A DNA stretch of 64,000 nucleotides from Heliocidaris tuberculata (GCA_025618425.1 CM046836.1:25564258-25628257), one strand, 5' to 3'. Positions 12,601 to 24,772 are shown, numbered from the stretch's first letter. The notes: a model not told the origin generated them from the sequence alone. Made by a program: numbers and translations.

Positions 12601-12873
12601 GTAAGGGTAAAATACATTAAAAATTTCGATTTGAGGGGTGAAAAGGAAAAAAAAAAAAAAATCGGCTGCTCGGTCGCGTTGCTCCCTCGCTTATACAATA
12701 ACTCATCAAATTTAGGCTAACAACTCCGGGTTATGTGCATCAAAACTCTTTTTCACGTAGTGCCATCATTTCTAAATTAAAAACGCTCATTAATCTGAAT
12801 TTGGGCATGGGGGGGGGGGGGGCGCAGATTTGATAGTTTGCCCCGGGCGCCAGAATACCTAGATACGCCACTG
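12064..12873. mobile_element. 810-bp hAT-type non-autonomous element with exact 8-bp duplication
   Basis: CACCTGAA flanks both sides (12056-12063 and 12874-12881). Ends are CAGTGGCGTATCTA and TAGATACGCCACTG, a perfect 14-base inverted pair. GCCCCGGGCG recurs near both ends. The interior holds G, C, A and T homopolymers (for example a C run plus a long A run near 12506-12542, a long T run near 12572-12600) and two copies of CTCGGTCGC. No transposase frame is present. Confidence 0.9.
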
Positions 12874-12920
12874 CACCTGAATGTTCTGAATAGAAAGAAT
12901 TCGAAAGCTACTTTGTTTTA

Positions 12921-12950
12921 AAAAACAAACAAACAAACAAACAAACAAAC
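12921..12950. repeat. (AAAC)n microsatellite
   Basis: About seven AAAC units, just outside the right target duplication of the preceding element. Confidence 0.95.
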
Positions 12951-14040
12951 TAAGACGTGCATGTCGTAACTCTAAATTCACAGGGTCATAATTTTGTCAG
13001 ACTGGGTAGACTGGGTAGGGTAGAAAAGTGCCCAGAAAGAGGACATTTATGTGTACGGCCAATTTTAAGGAAGATGTAGGCCCAATAATGCTACAATTAC
13101 TAATCATTCTTCACCAAATATAATGTTTCAAAGAAGTTTTGGGGGCAAAAGAAAATATCAAGTTTCAATTTGCCCAGCATGCAATGAAGGCCCAAGTATC
13201 CAAGCTTTAGTTTAATCAAAATTTGGAGGAGTGCACCATACGTATACATTAGCTCTTCTCAATTTAGGCTCGTAATGATTTTAAAAAAACAGAAACCCAT
13301 GCAGAAATGGGATAAGACAGAAACTACCTCTAGTTTAAAGAAAGCAAATAGTTCAAATTCTTGTTAGAAGGACATACAATTTATGACCAGCTTTATTTTC
13401 CTCTAAACGTTTAAAATCACCTTCCAGCGCACGACCTTCTTTTTTCAAGACCTTTGTAAATGTCATCACATTTTATTGTTTTATTAAACAATCGCAAAAC
13501 ACCCCTAAAGAAATAGTCATTGTTTTGATTTGTTTTAATTCTCTTTCCTATTTCTATTTCCTTTTCTCCAAATCTACTCTCTCTAATCATTTTTTACTCT
13601 ATTTTCAGTCACGTCAATGATCACTTGTTTAGGAATAAAATAATATCGAGTGAATATCAAGTAAATATCAAGTGCTTTCTGAAAAGAAGAGTGCATTTTC
13701 ACTCTCTTTTCACTATATTTTCAATCCCTCTGGGAGTTACATTAGTGGTCACTCGATTTTTTTTTAATTTAAATTTTTTTTTTAATTATTTTTTGGGAGT
13801 GAGGTACCAGATTAACGAATATAATTTCAATTAAAATATATACTACATTTTTCACAAAGTCTGCCTTTGGCAATTTATTGAGCTTCATGGACCAGCATGA
13901 AATCTCCATAATCATGATTTTTTTTTCAATGGAGATCCAATTAAAGAACAATTTAGAAATTGCTCTTTAACATCTTACTGATAAGATTCAAGACTCTCTT
14001 TCAAAAGACCCTCTTCCAAGTGTAAATAGCACCAAAAGAG
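12951..14040. other. No supported gene
   Basis: AT-rich sequence with no recognised gene or repeat structure. Confidence 0.5.
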
Positions 14041-14049
14041 GATTCGCTT

Positions 14050-14182
14050 CAGGGGCGGATCCAGGGGACTCTGGGCTCCAGAGTCCCCTCCTTTGTCCCC
14101 CCCCCCCCAATAATAATTTTCAGAACAGTGTGCCCCCCCCCCCTCTCTCTCCCTCTCTCTCAAAATCCTGGATCTGTCACTG
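14050..14182. mobile_element. Short hAT-type element
   Basis: Ends CAGGGGCGGATCCAGG and CCTGGATCTGTCACTG form an imperfect inverted pair. The flanks ATTCGCTT (14042-14049) and ATTCATTT (14183-14190) agree at six of eight bases, so the duplication has decayed. The interior has two C runs. Confidence 0.65.
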
Positions 14183-14415
14183 ATTCATTTTAATGAAAAC
14201 ACTGTACATCTTTCCACAAATCTACTTCAATGATAGTATGGCGCCTTTCGTGATCGGCAGAGCCTCTATATAAACAGAGCTGGGCCAACTTGGCTCCAGT
14301 AGGTAACAATATGGTGCATGTTGCTTTGTTCATGTTGTTAGGCAAGCATGAAACAAAGGAATATACGCCATGTTATGCCCAACTGAGACCGAGTTGTCTA
14401 AACTCTGTGTATGGG

Positions 14416-14955
14416 ATTACCTGTCGTTTTTCCGAAGGTTCAAAATTCTGAGAGTTCGTTTCATTACTCTGAAGGATCATTATTCCAAAGGTTCGTTTAT
14501 CCGCAGGTTCATAACTCCAAATATGAAAATAGGGTTCGTGATTCCGAAAATGAAATAGGGTTCGTATTTCCGAAAACGAAAAATGGTTCATAATTCTGAA
14601 AATGAAATAGGGTTCATTATTCCGCAGGTTCATTTATCCGACATGTCCGAAGGTTCATAATTCCGAAAATGAAAACAGGGTTCATAATTCTAAAAATTTA
14701 ATAGATAGAACCCCACATCATTTTTCGGAATTACGAACTTTCGGAATAATGAACCCTATTTCATTTTCAGAATTATGAAATATATTTTTCATTTTCGGAA
14801 ATACGAACCCTATTTCATTTTCGGAATTAAAAACCCTATTTCATTTTCGGAATTATGAACCCCCTGGTATGGGAATTTTGTGTATCGGAAGCATGAACCT
14901 TCGGAATTTTTAAGAACCTTCAGAAAAACGAACCTTCGGAAAAAAAACGAGTACC
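14416..14955. repeat. Palindromic array of a ~30-base phrase
   Basis: The left half repeats the phrase GGTTCATAATTCCGAAAATG with variants; from about 14715 the same phrase runs in reverse complement (CATTTTCGGAATTATGAACC). The whole block is flanked by a 13-base direct repeat, CTCTGTGTATGGG, at 14403-14415 and 14956-14968. A shorter relative lies at 19708-19990. Confidence 0.85.
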
Positions 14956-14968
14956 CTCTGTGTATGGG

Positions 14969-15817
14969 TACCTTAAAAATCTCAAAAGCTTTTTTGAAAA
15001 GGGAAAAACACTAATTTTCCTTCTGACAAATAAGATCGATACAGTTAATAATACAAATAAATAATAATACAAAAAACAAACAAATAGCAAACAAACAATA
15101 CCCCTCCAACCCCCAACCCCCACCCCCTCCCCTCCCCCCCCCTCCCCGAAAAAATGAAAAAGGGAAAAAGTGTAAAGGGGAGGATAAAACCCGAATGCAA
15201 AACTTTGTTGGTAAACAAACAAACATAATGATAAAAATGTTTTTGTAAGAACATCATCCTAAACATTTTTTGCAAAGTCGGATACATGTAATTGGTTTGC
15301 ATCCTACCATGCCTACGGAAGGCCCTACCTATCAATGTTCAAAAGTGTATAGGCTAAATCCAAAGCCATACAGCATTTTTGCGTTAATTTTTTTCTTTTT
15401 AATTCTTGTCTAACCATTCCCCCCTCAAAATTAAAAAAATAATAATCAGCCCTTGATGAAAGATATATTACATTGATATATAGCTTATGGCTTTTAGTAG
15501 ATATCATGTACACCGCATATATATGTTCCAAAAATCTCCAATAACATTTTTATGATAAAATGCAAAACGATAATTTTGGTATGTCATTTGTTCTCTTTGT
15601 CCTGTCGGGGTAAATTGAGACATTTTTTGTCCCAGTTCATCCTAGTTACATTTGGTGTATACAAGGAAAGTGAGCTTTGACTACTAACAATCAATGGACG
15701 TATTACATAAATGAATAAATCGCACTTATGCATCGAAATGTAAACTCATATCGGTCAATTCCTTTTTATCAGATCATTTGAAATATTATTCGGACAAACT
15801 TTTAAGTACAAACACAA
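14969..15817. other. No supported gene
   Basis: Contains a C/CCAAC-rich run at about 15100-15146. Nothing else recognised. Confidence 0.5.
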
Positions 15818-15819
15818 TA

Positions 15820-17040
15820 CAGTGCGTATCAAAAAAAGTACACACATTGAAAATATCCTCAAAGTTCCTAATTCCACAATATCGATATGATTTGTCTTAT
15901 ACAATACAGGGGCCGCGGAGCGTTTTTGAAAGTGGGGGCTGATCTGATTTCACTCATTAATGACAATTTTCGAGCCTTTTTCCGACATTTTTTTTTACGT
16001 GTCTACTAAAAAAGTTGGGGCTGCAGCCCCCAACCCCCCCCCCCCCCGGTTCCGCGGCCCATGCAATAATGGGTGAGGATCTGTTCTATCGGATGACACT
16101 ATGAGTACTGACAATATTTTACGCTTGAGTGAGTACTGGCTACTTTTGTAAAACTCGCAAAAATTGATTTGCGCAAAAAAGCTTCAGTTTTTAAGTTGAT
16201 CAAAGTGTCTGTTAGGCAGTAACTGCATGTTCTCTTTTAAGTATCAATAATTGATTTGAACAATCATTTAATCCTTAATCATACACCTAGCCGCACACTC
16301 CCTCCCTCCCCCAACACACATACACTCAAACGCCCCACACAAAGCAATGCAGATTATGTCTTTCTGCACACAATTCTAATTTTTACTAAATCATGTTGAA
16401 AGAATGCGAATTGTAATGCATTACAGGAAGATGGACCTAAAATGTTCCATTTTCAAGAATAGGGAGAGAGAAAAATCTCGTTTTGAACATTTAATTGGGT
16501 TCCTTTCTTTGCCCCATCTCTATGCATTACTGTCTGGAGCATGTCGAAATGATGCACTGTAGTGCATGATAATATCTTTCACATGTACTTGTTTAATTGA
16601 AGAAAATGTTAAAATATTGTTTTAATCAACAAATTTGCTTCTCTTTTAAATTCTTATTCGTCATCTTGGGCATCCCGCCCTAGCCCTCCCCCTTCAGTCA
16701 CTTTCTGGATACACTACTGTGAGTGTGCACTACTAGGTATAGGGTTAAGGATTGAATGACTGTTCAAATCAGTTACTGATACTAAACAGAAAACATGCAT
16801 TTACTGCTTGATACTCACTTTGATCAAATTCAAGGCTGAGGCATTTTTGCGCAAACCAATTTTTGCGAGTTTAACAAAGGTAACCAGTACTTATTCAAGC
16901 CTAAAATATTGTTAGTACTCATAATGTCATCCGATGGAACAGACCTTCATCCATAATTTTATAAGAAAAGGTTATATCGATTTGTGAAATTATGATTTTG
17001 GAGGATATTTTCAGTGTATACTTTTTGTTGATACGCACTG
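15820..17040. mobile_element. Mariner-like foldback element, non-autonomous (1221 bp)
   Basis: Bounded by TA on both sides (15818-15819 and 17041-17042). Ends are CAGTGCGTATCA and TGATACGCACTG, and the inverted similarity extends several hundred bases inward: for example TCTATCGGATGACA near 16086 pairs with TGTCATCCGATGGA near 16925. TA target and CAGT-type ends fit the Tc1/mariner superfamily. There is no transposase frame. The left arm is split by an insertion at 15907-16063. Confidence 0.85.
15907..16063. mobile_element. Element nested in the mariner-like left arm
   Basis: The insert has inverted ends built on GGGCCGCGGA and TCCGCGGCCC and contains a C run. Comparing the interrupted left arm with the intact right arm suggests an empty site like CTTATACAATAATGGG, so CAATA appears to be duplicated on insertion (15902-15906 and 16064-16068). 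Confidence 0.7.
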
Positions 17041-17103
17041 TATAACTGCTGTTAATAATTTTTTCGAAAAGGTTGGAATGTAGGTTAAAGCGGACAAAAA
17101 TGT

Positions 17104-17400
17104 TCACGCATTCTTTATACTTGAAAGAGAAAGGAGATGTGAGGAAGAAGGAGAATAGTTAATGGAAAGAGAGAAGAAAGGAAAGCAGACAAACTGAAAC
17201 AAGTGAAATGGAGAAGAAACTAAAGAAAATGAGGAAGAAACAAAAGAATTAGAATTTTTTTTTTTTTTTAACATAATAAGAAAGAAGAAAAAAGGAAGAA
17301 AGGGGGGAAAAGAGAAGACAAAGAAAAAAGAAACAGAAGGAGAAGGAGAAGATACACAAAAGAGTAAAAGACGAAGATATATTGAGCTAAGAAGGAGACA
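17104..17400. repeat. Purine-rich low-complexity tract
   Basis: GAAAGAGAAGAA-like sequence with one T run near 17257. The Ser/Phe-rich minus-strand frame across it is a by-product. Confidence 0.85.
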
Positions 17401-18042
17401 AGCTGCACCTTGTGAGATAATGGGGGAAATATGAAATTTTGTGTTACAAAACATATGGAGAGTTGTACTACTAAACCTGTCACTTTGAAGCAACATTGCC
17501 AATTTGAGAATCGCCATAGAAAGTAAATTGAGAATTTTCAAACTTTCACAACTTTCTCATTTCGTACCCGATTTTGATGGAACTTTTAAAAAATTGCTTC
17601 TCTCTATCCTCTCTTTTCATTAAAACTGATTTTCCCCAGGGTTTCATTCTCCTTTAACGTTTGAGTTGTAAGAGAAAAAAATAACAACAATGAAGACTAC
17701 AGTAGATTAATTATATGAAAATGAAAATGAAAACAGAGACCAGCATAGAAGCAGAGCTTGTAGAAGCGCTGGTCCCTGGCAAAATGTAAATCATAAATAC
17801 AATACATAAAAAAACTAGACTGGGCAATCATGCCTAACATGCCCCCAAAAAGGGGGGAAAGAAGAAGACAGATACATGGCCATGGAAAGCAAACAAATCA
17901 TAAACATAACACACTTTCTGTCGAAGAGAAGATAAACGAATGTAAAAGAAAAACCAATTAAAAAGTGAAAAAGAGAGAGAAAAAAAAAAGAGAACGAAAA
18001 GAAGTAAAAGTAACAGACAATAGAAGAAATAGGGAACATATA

Positions 18043-19474
18043 AAGTGCGTATAAAAAAATAAGTATACCCAACTTTGGTAGCTTCTAATTAAAAATGTAT
18101 AACCTCTATGGGCTTAAAACCTATTCTACAATAAACAGTAACTTATATTCTTCCAATGATACCTTATTTATAACCGTGATGCAACGGATGACTAACCAGC
18201 AGGCTTTTCAAAAAAGAATTGTCATGATAATCCCCTTGTACCAAGTTTAAATCAAAACCAATTTACCATTTATTTCAGTTTGAAAACAATTGCTTAATTA
18301 TTTCAATTGATTATGTGCACTTGAATAGAAGAGGTATCAACTCAAACTCAAGAAAAGACTTATTACCAGCAAAATTTATATTTTCTTTGTCATGATGACA
18401 CAATCTCAGTTTCATCAGCATCTCTTATTTAAGGAAAAGCCTTTTTATTGAGGCATTCAAAATGGACAAAGTTATTTAGGAAGCGATTTTTTTAAATGAA
18501 AGTCTATTATTAATTACTTTAGATATGCTTAAGACATGTATCCTTCCTTGTAATTTGTTTCAGTCTTTAAAGTTAATAAACGTTTTAGTTCATGCGCTAT
18601 TCAAATATAGGTGACATGGTGCAACATGTCCAATGCAGCGAGTTTTTTTTAAATAGTTATCATGAGACAAGAAGTTAGGAGGCTGTTCAAATAAACTGAG
18701 ATTATCATATGGATTGAAACAGAGTCTTGTGAAAGCTTAGATACAATGGATCGCTTTAACCCTTTCATGACAGGAATTATTTAAGGGGTAAATTGATCAC
18801 ATTTTGTTCTTCAAATTGGCAACAATAATATTTTTCTCTTAGTGCTACATGGTTCTAACAAAATGTAATGTCTTTGAAAACAATATACATCATTAGAAAC
18901 TTAGTCGAAAGTTGAAAAAAATGCCAATTTTGATAAAAAACAGTGATTTTGAACCTCTCAATGTGTTGCCAATTTAAGGATTTTGAAGCTTATTCTCCTT
19001 TATATAATTCCTGGCATCAAACGCAATATGGTCATGCAACAAAAATGGAAACAATGTGTGTAGAAATTTTTGCTCTTTCTACTCATGCATCTGGTATATT
19101 TTTTAGAGCTCTGAATCAAAAGTTATTGAGCCAAACCACAAAATGTGGTCAATTGTCTCGAAAGGGTTAAACAACGAAGCATTGAAGTACGAAAGAGAAT
19201 TAAACGTTTAAAAGGATCTTAGACTAAGGTAACACAGTCATTATGGCTTAACCCACATTCGTTGCATCAGCCCAGACTTGGTACAATGAGATTTTGATGA
19301 CACTTTTTAAAAACACTGGTGCTTAGTCATCCGTGGCAGAAAAATCATGAATGCGGTATCATTGGACAGTAAACATGTTACTATTTACCATGAAATAAAT
19401 TTCAAGGTCACAATGGTTACAGCTATTTAATTCGAAGCTATCAAAGTTGGGTATACTTTTTTTTATACGCACTG
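18043..19474. mobile_element. Second mariner-like foldback element (1432 bp)
   Basis: Flanked by TA (18041-18042 and 19475-19476). Ends are AAGTGCGTATAAAAAA and TTTTTTATACGCACTG, with long inner similarity including AGTATACCCAACTTTG against CAAAGTTGGGTATACT. The terminal GTGCGTAT is shared with the element ending 1 kb upstream, so the two are related families. A TTAA-flanked element is inserted at 18760-19166. Confidence 0.85.
18760..19166 (+). mobile_element. piggyBac-like TTAA element (407 bp), copy 1
   Basis: TTAA lies on both sides (18756-18759 and 19167-19170). Ends are CCCTTTC and GAAAGGG; TTAA target plus CCC-type ends are piggyBac features. A second copy of identical length is inverted at 60665-61071. 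The 75-residue plus-strand frame inside is not conserved in the other copy as an obvious gene. Confidence 0.85.
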
Positions 19475-19707
19475 TAGAGCGAAAAGATATGTTTTGTCAT
19501 TTAGTCATCGAGAAAATCTGACTTTGCTCTGCATGTTACATCGATGGAAAAGATAATCCCTGTACACTGTACCTCTCATCATGCTATGTGTAAATAATCC
19601 AAAAATAAGCGAAAAACAAAAATATTAGTCATTAATAATCAGCGCAATGTCTTTCTGCAGTATTTATAACTGCCCTTTGGCCTTAAAAAATGGGGAGGGG
19701 GGGGGGG

Positions 19708-19990
19708 GGTATCGTTAATCCAAAGGCTCATAATTCCGAAAATGAAGTAGGGTTCATTATTCCCTAGGTTCGAAATCTCGAAAAATGATGCAGGGTTCTA
19801 TTGCATTTTCGGAATTATAAAGCCAGGGAATTATAACGCTATTTCATTTTCGGAATTACGAATCCTATTTCATATTCGGAACTATGAACCCCGTTTTATG
19901 TTCGGAATTACGAACCTTCGGAGTAAAGAACCTTCGGAATATCGAACCTTTCAAACTTCTGAAAAACGAAACCATCGGAAAAACGACATG
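19708..19990. repeat. Second block of the ATTCCGAAAATGAA phrase
   Basis: Carries the forward phrase CATAATTCCGAAAATGAAGT and then reversed forms (TTCATTTTCGGAATTACGAA), as at 14416-14955 but shorter and more diverged. No flanking direct repeat was found. Confidence 0.8.
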
Positions 19991-19999
19991 AAACCGAAA

Positions 20000-20425
20000 A
20001 GTAAGAGGTGACGGAATAGTGAGTGGGATGTGATCAACTAATCATGACATTCCAAAGACGATCATGTTTCGACATTGAGAAATCCGGAAGAGTTTAATTT
20101 AAGTGCAGAGATCATATTCGTAAAGTTGATTAAACCAATACGACTCGCCTAGAAGAAAAATATCCGTTTAAAATTAGCGTCATAGTATAATGTAGTTCGA
20201 GAGTGAAGGAGATTATCATGACACTCATTTATCATAATTATTTGGATCTCACCTTGAAAGGAAAACTTGAGCATACTTGTAAAGTGAGAAAAATATAATT
20301 CGTAAGCTATCTCTCTTCTCTCTTTCATCTTCATGATCATATCTATATGTTAAAGAAAATTATAGTAGAAAAGTAATATGATTCATGCTCTTGATGTGCA
20401 TTCGTATAATTTGAAAATTATCCCT
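20000..20425. other. No supported gene
   Basis: AT-rich unique-looking sequence. Confidence 0.5.
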
Positions 20426-20431
20426 TTGAAA

Positions 20432-21003
20432 AAGAAGATGAAGAAGAAGAAGAAGAAGAAGAAGAAGAAGAAGAAGAAGAAGAAGAAGAAGAAGAAGAAG
20501 AAGAAGAAGAAGAAGAAGAAAAAGAAGAAGTAGAAGAAGAAGTAGAAGAAGAAGAAGAAGAAGAAGAAAAAGAAGAAGGAAAAGAAGAAGAAGAAGAAGA
20601 AGAAGAAGAAGGAAAAGAAGAAGAAGAAGAAGAAGAAGAAGAAGAAGGAAAAGAAGAAGAAGAAGAAGAAGAAGAAGAAGGAAAAGAAGAAGAAGAAGAA
20701 GAAGAAGAAGAAGAAGAAAAAGAAGAAGTAGAAGAAGAAGTAGAAGAAGAAGTAGAAGAAGAAGAAGTAGAAGAAGTAGTAGAAGTAGAAGAAGTAGAAG
20801 AAGTAGTAGAAGTAGAAGTAGTAGTAGTAGTAGAAGAAGATGATGAAGAAGAGGAGGAAGAAGAAGAAGAAGAGGTAGAAGAAGTAGTAGTATTAGTAAA
20901 AGAAGAAGAAGAAGAACAACAACAACAACAATAACAACAAGTAGAAGAAGAAGAAGAAGAAGAAGAAGAAGAAGGAGGAGGAGGAGGAGGAGGAGGAGGA
21001 GGA
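20432..21003. repeat. Long (GAA)n / (CTT)n microsatellite
   Basis: About 570 bases of GAA with blocks of GTA, ATG, ACA and a terminal GGA run. A higher-order period of about 50-60 bases is visible as GAAGGAAAAGAAG recurs between 20570 and 20700. The 270-residue serine-rich minus-strand frame is a by-product of the repeat. GAA/CTT tracts of this length can form triplex DNA. Confidence 0.97.
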
Positions 21004-21786
21004 GAAGGGAAGGGAATGATGGGAACGGAGAGAGATAGAGAGAGATAGGACAGTGTGAGAAAGGGGAAGACTACGGGAGGCACGGGGACAATATTGTGTC
21101 CCATCAACTTATTGAATATGGAAAAGGGGAGAACAAAAAAAATAAATAGATATAAAAGGAAAGGGAGAGGGGAAAAGGAGGAGAAAGGAAGATAAAAGGA
21201 CCCCCTCCCATAAAATATACCCTCCTCCAATCGTTGGCCTTGTTAATTCGCATTTCATCTATCTATTAAGACCAGTGCCGCCCCCCCCCCCCCCCATGCA
21301 GTGCCATCTCAATGGCAAGCCTCACCCTACCCTACTCCAGTGATATTGAACCGGTGAAAGGTAATTTATTTCATCTAACAAAATCGCATACACGTCACAC
21401 GAAAGGTGTTTGTGAAAAGATGTTAATTACAAAACCTCCATTAAAAAAAAAATCTTTCTATGTGCATGATGCACAGAAATAATCTGAATAATAAAACAAC
21501 TGAATAGACTGGAATTGAAGAAACCATGGACCCAACCACAAGTGGTAATCTCAGTGGTCTGTGGTCGTTATGGATAATGGTAGGAAGCTTGACGTGCTTA
21601 AGGGGCAATGAGGGCTGACATTGTGATCAGTAAAAAAAACAAAAAAACTTATTGTTTTGATATTCATTTGTGGATTAATATCATTATAAATAACTTATGA
21701 TATACATCTGTACATTGAAGAGTCATTGCTTCCTCCCACTGTAAAATGGATTTGTTATTTCAGTGGTATTGTTAAATTACGAATTC

Positions 21787-21861
21787 GTCTGCTTGGAGCC
21801 AGAAGGGCGTTAGCTCGTATGATTTAACACAGAGTTAACGCCCTACTTGCTCTCAACAGAC
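21787..21861. repeat. Short hairpin element, copy 2
   Basis: Arms carry GAGCCAGAAGGGCGTTA and TTAACGCCCTACTTGCTC, closed by outer GTCTG and CAGAC. It is the same family as 7891-7959. Confidence 0.75.
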
Positions 21862-21869
21862 GACTTATA

Positions 21870-24480
21870 GGACGTATAGGACCTTGGTTAAAATAACCAA
21901 TGCAAATGGTTAATTTGGTTAGTGGTGGAAAACCCCCATAATTCCTGTTCGTCACTGTTTTTTTTTTTTCTTCTTCTTCTTCTTCTTTTTTAAAACTATT
22001 ATATCCGATCCAAGTCTTGGTGAAAATGTCGGATTCAATTAGTCATTTTAACAAAGATCCCGGAATCATGTATTGATCGATTTGATATAAAAATTAAATA
22101 ATAAACAGTCACAATTCATACCTTTTCACAATGATCGGATTTTCAGAAGTAAAGATTCTTTTCTTCCAGTGCTGGCATTCATTTGATTTCCTTTACTTGA
22201 AAAAAAAGACTGACTAAAAAAAAAATAATAAAAGTTTATTTTCTCGTTTATTTCTCTATGGATTTTTTTTTTTTCCAAACCTCAAGTTAACCATCTACCA
22301 AATGCAATAATTTCACAATATTATGTTAAAAGTTTCTTTCTAATCTTTCCTATTTCTGAGTCTCGTCTGTTTGAATGACCATCTGATTGACTTGTTCCCA
22401 TAGTTAAAACAATATTAGCATTGTGGATGTTCATTAAATGATTCCTGCCATTTGATTTTATTTCCATTATCTATTTAACACAATTGTATGTTTTATTTTA
22501 TTGTATGAAGACCAACAAGCTCTACATCCGTTCAATAACACGGGTTGTGACTTTTTTCTTGTGTACATAACAGGTGTTATAGCTACTTATATCTACTGAT
22601 TTTGTGATAACACTTTGTGAAAAAACAGTATGCTTAAAAAGATTATATCATCAACTCTACTACAGTCTAAAATTTATCATAACTTTCAAGCTTAGCTGGA
22701 AAACATTATTGAACCGACGCCGATTATATTTGATAGGATATTACATGCACGGGTTCCCCTTTTCAACCGCTTCCCGGCACTGAGCGTCTAGAATCCTGAA
22801 ACAATAATTGCAAATATTATCATGATTATGATGTACAATAAAATCGGCACTACATAAATATAGCAGGATATTGTGAATAATCAAATTCAAACTAATCCCA
22901 ATTCCAAAATTGTTCTCTATAGGGTGATTAAAAATCATAATCATATCAAATCTGTTTCGCTCTAAGGAGATACGCTCGCTCTCTAAAGCGCAGATCGCCA
23001 TGCGACGTTCCAGTCACAGCTTTATATTTTCAGTCGGCAGCTAGTCTTTAAGTTAAAATAGAGCTATAGAGGCTCAATCGGAGTGATAACCTCTATTAAG
23101 TAGATTTTTTTTCTTTCAGAAGTTAATCTCAAAGTCGTTATTGTATAAAACAGAAAGATATGGTAAGATATATGGTCTCGAAAAGTACATTGCAGATTCA
23201 CTGGTTTGCCAGGATCTAACCTAATATCGCAGCTCTCGGAGAACAGAGTATATATGCGTCGAAAAAAAACATATGTTAAAGTTCCGTATAGATTGTTTCT
23301 CGTATAACGTACAAACGGTAAAGGACATTTTCCTGTAAAATGTCGCTAATGAATTTGATTATACTACTAGAAACAAGTAACTTCCAAATATATGATGTTT
23401 TTGGTGAAAGGAGAGGCAATGATTTCATTTTTGTTTCCATCGACTGGTTTGACAGGAAGAGTTGAACGTCCGCGCTCTCGAGTGATTCTTTATTGCACAT
23501 CATTAGGGAGCGAAGCCAAGCGCCTCCTTTTCGAAGCGTCGCTTCCGTTTTTATCACGAATTTGAAGTTAAAAATTCTCCAAGTGTCCCATGTAATGTTA
23601 GCAAAGTGTGAAAAGTGTCGTTCCTCAAGTATTCCATGAAGACAAAATGGACAATTTCATGAAATAAATAGAAAAAGAGAGACTTTTTAGGTCCTTATCT
23701 CCACACAAATAGTGAACACCGATTTGTGACGCAGCAAGAAAATTTCTGTCAATCGGATTGTCAAGCCTAAGCTCGGGCGTAGACATAACAAAAAATAAAA
23801 CATGAAAAATCATATAATTGCATACTGTTAAGCTATTTCAGCTTTGAAATCCCATAATAACATGAAAATATGAAATAGCATGTAATATCATCCTTCGGTC
23901 AATTGAAGAATAATGAAATTTAGAGATATTTGGGATAAATTTAGTGTGTTGATATAACTGGAGCTTCAGCGCCAGCTCGTATGAACTTCAGGCGGGGGTC
24001 AGGCAAAGGACTTACATGGAACACAAAATCGGCTCTAATTTTCTCAATTCTCAACCAATTCTGGTGATTCAAGTTTTAATATGCATTAAATGAACCATTG
24101 CTATATTTCCCATAGGTATTCAGTGCTTATTTCTACTTTAGATGGGTTAATTTTGATTTTTTGGGCGGAAAAATTAATATGACAAGATGGCGGTGAAGCC
24201 AAAATATGTGTTAGTTATGGTGGTTTTACCAGTAATAACCCAAGTACACAAGTTCCTTTTTATTTTTATTTTGGCCAGTTACATTGTTGAAGAACTGGTC
24301 TTTGATGGTCGAAAAGTAGAGATTCGGAAACTCATTAATTAATCTTAAAATAAAGGAAAACATAAGAATATCACTTTTCTTGAGATTCAAGGTGTTTCTC
24401 AAAACCGACTTATTTTCTGTAAATGCGAGAGCCCATGGCTTCTGAGAACATTGTGGTATAAAGTTGAATATCTTGTGCGT
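21870..24480. other. No supported gene upstream of H1
   Basis: AT-rich sequence. A CTTCTT run lies near 21970. AAGATGGCGG at about 24184 resembles a YY1 site; its role is unknown. Confidence 0.5.
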
Positions 24481-24522
24481 CTGCACACGACAATAGGAAT
24501 TCTATCGATTTTTACAAGAAGT

Positions 24523-24530
24523 TATAAAAG
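24523..24530 (+). promoter_or_regulatory. Candidate TATA box of histone H1
   Basis: TATAAAAG matches the consensus and would place transcription start near 24553, giving a ~220-base leader. A second weaker candidate, AAATATATATTA at 24634-24645, would give a ~105-base leader. CCGCCATTTT between them resembles a YY1 site. The H1-specific AAACACA box was not found. Confidence 0.5.
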
Positions 24531-24772
24531 GGAAGCAAAGTGGAGATAAGAAGCACATAGGTCTGTACGTCCGCCATTTTCGTCAGTCGCAGCAGACTCT
24601 ATTTACCGGCTTTCCCCGACGTCCGCAAAAAACAAATATATATTAGTGCGTCCTCAGCGTCCCCATCTCAGAGCATTTTTGTTTTGCGAGCATAGTGTAC
24701 GTCTGCTAGCTACCACTCGTTCACAAAACACCCCTGCCGTGTCAAGTTCACGTCTCACTCAAAACATAAACA

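Noticed and set aside
14416..14955. CRISPR array from regularly spaced ~30-base repeats
   Set aside because: The repeats vary, have no uniform spacers, invert in the middle and lie in animal DNA with no cas genes.
20418..21230. 270-residue serine-rich minus-strand open frame
   Set aside because: Translation of a GAA/CTT microsatellite; the composition follows the repeat and no start or splice context supports it.
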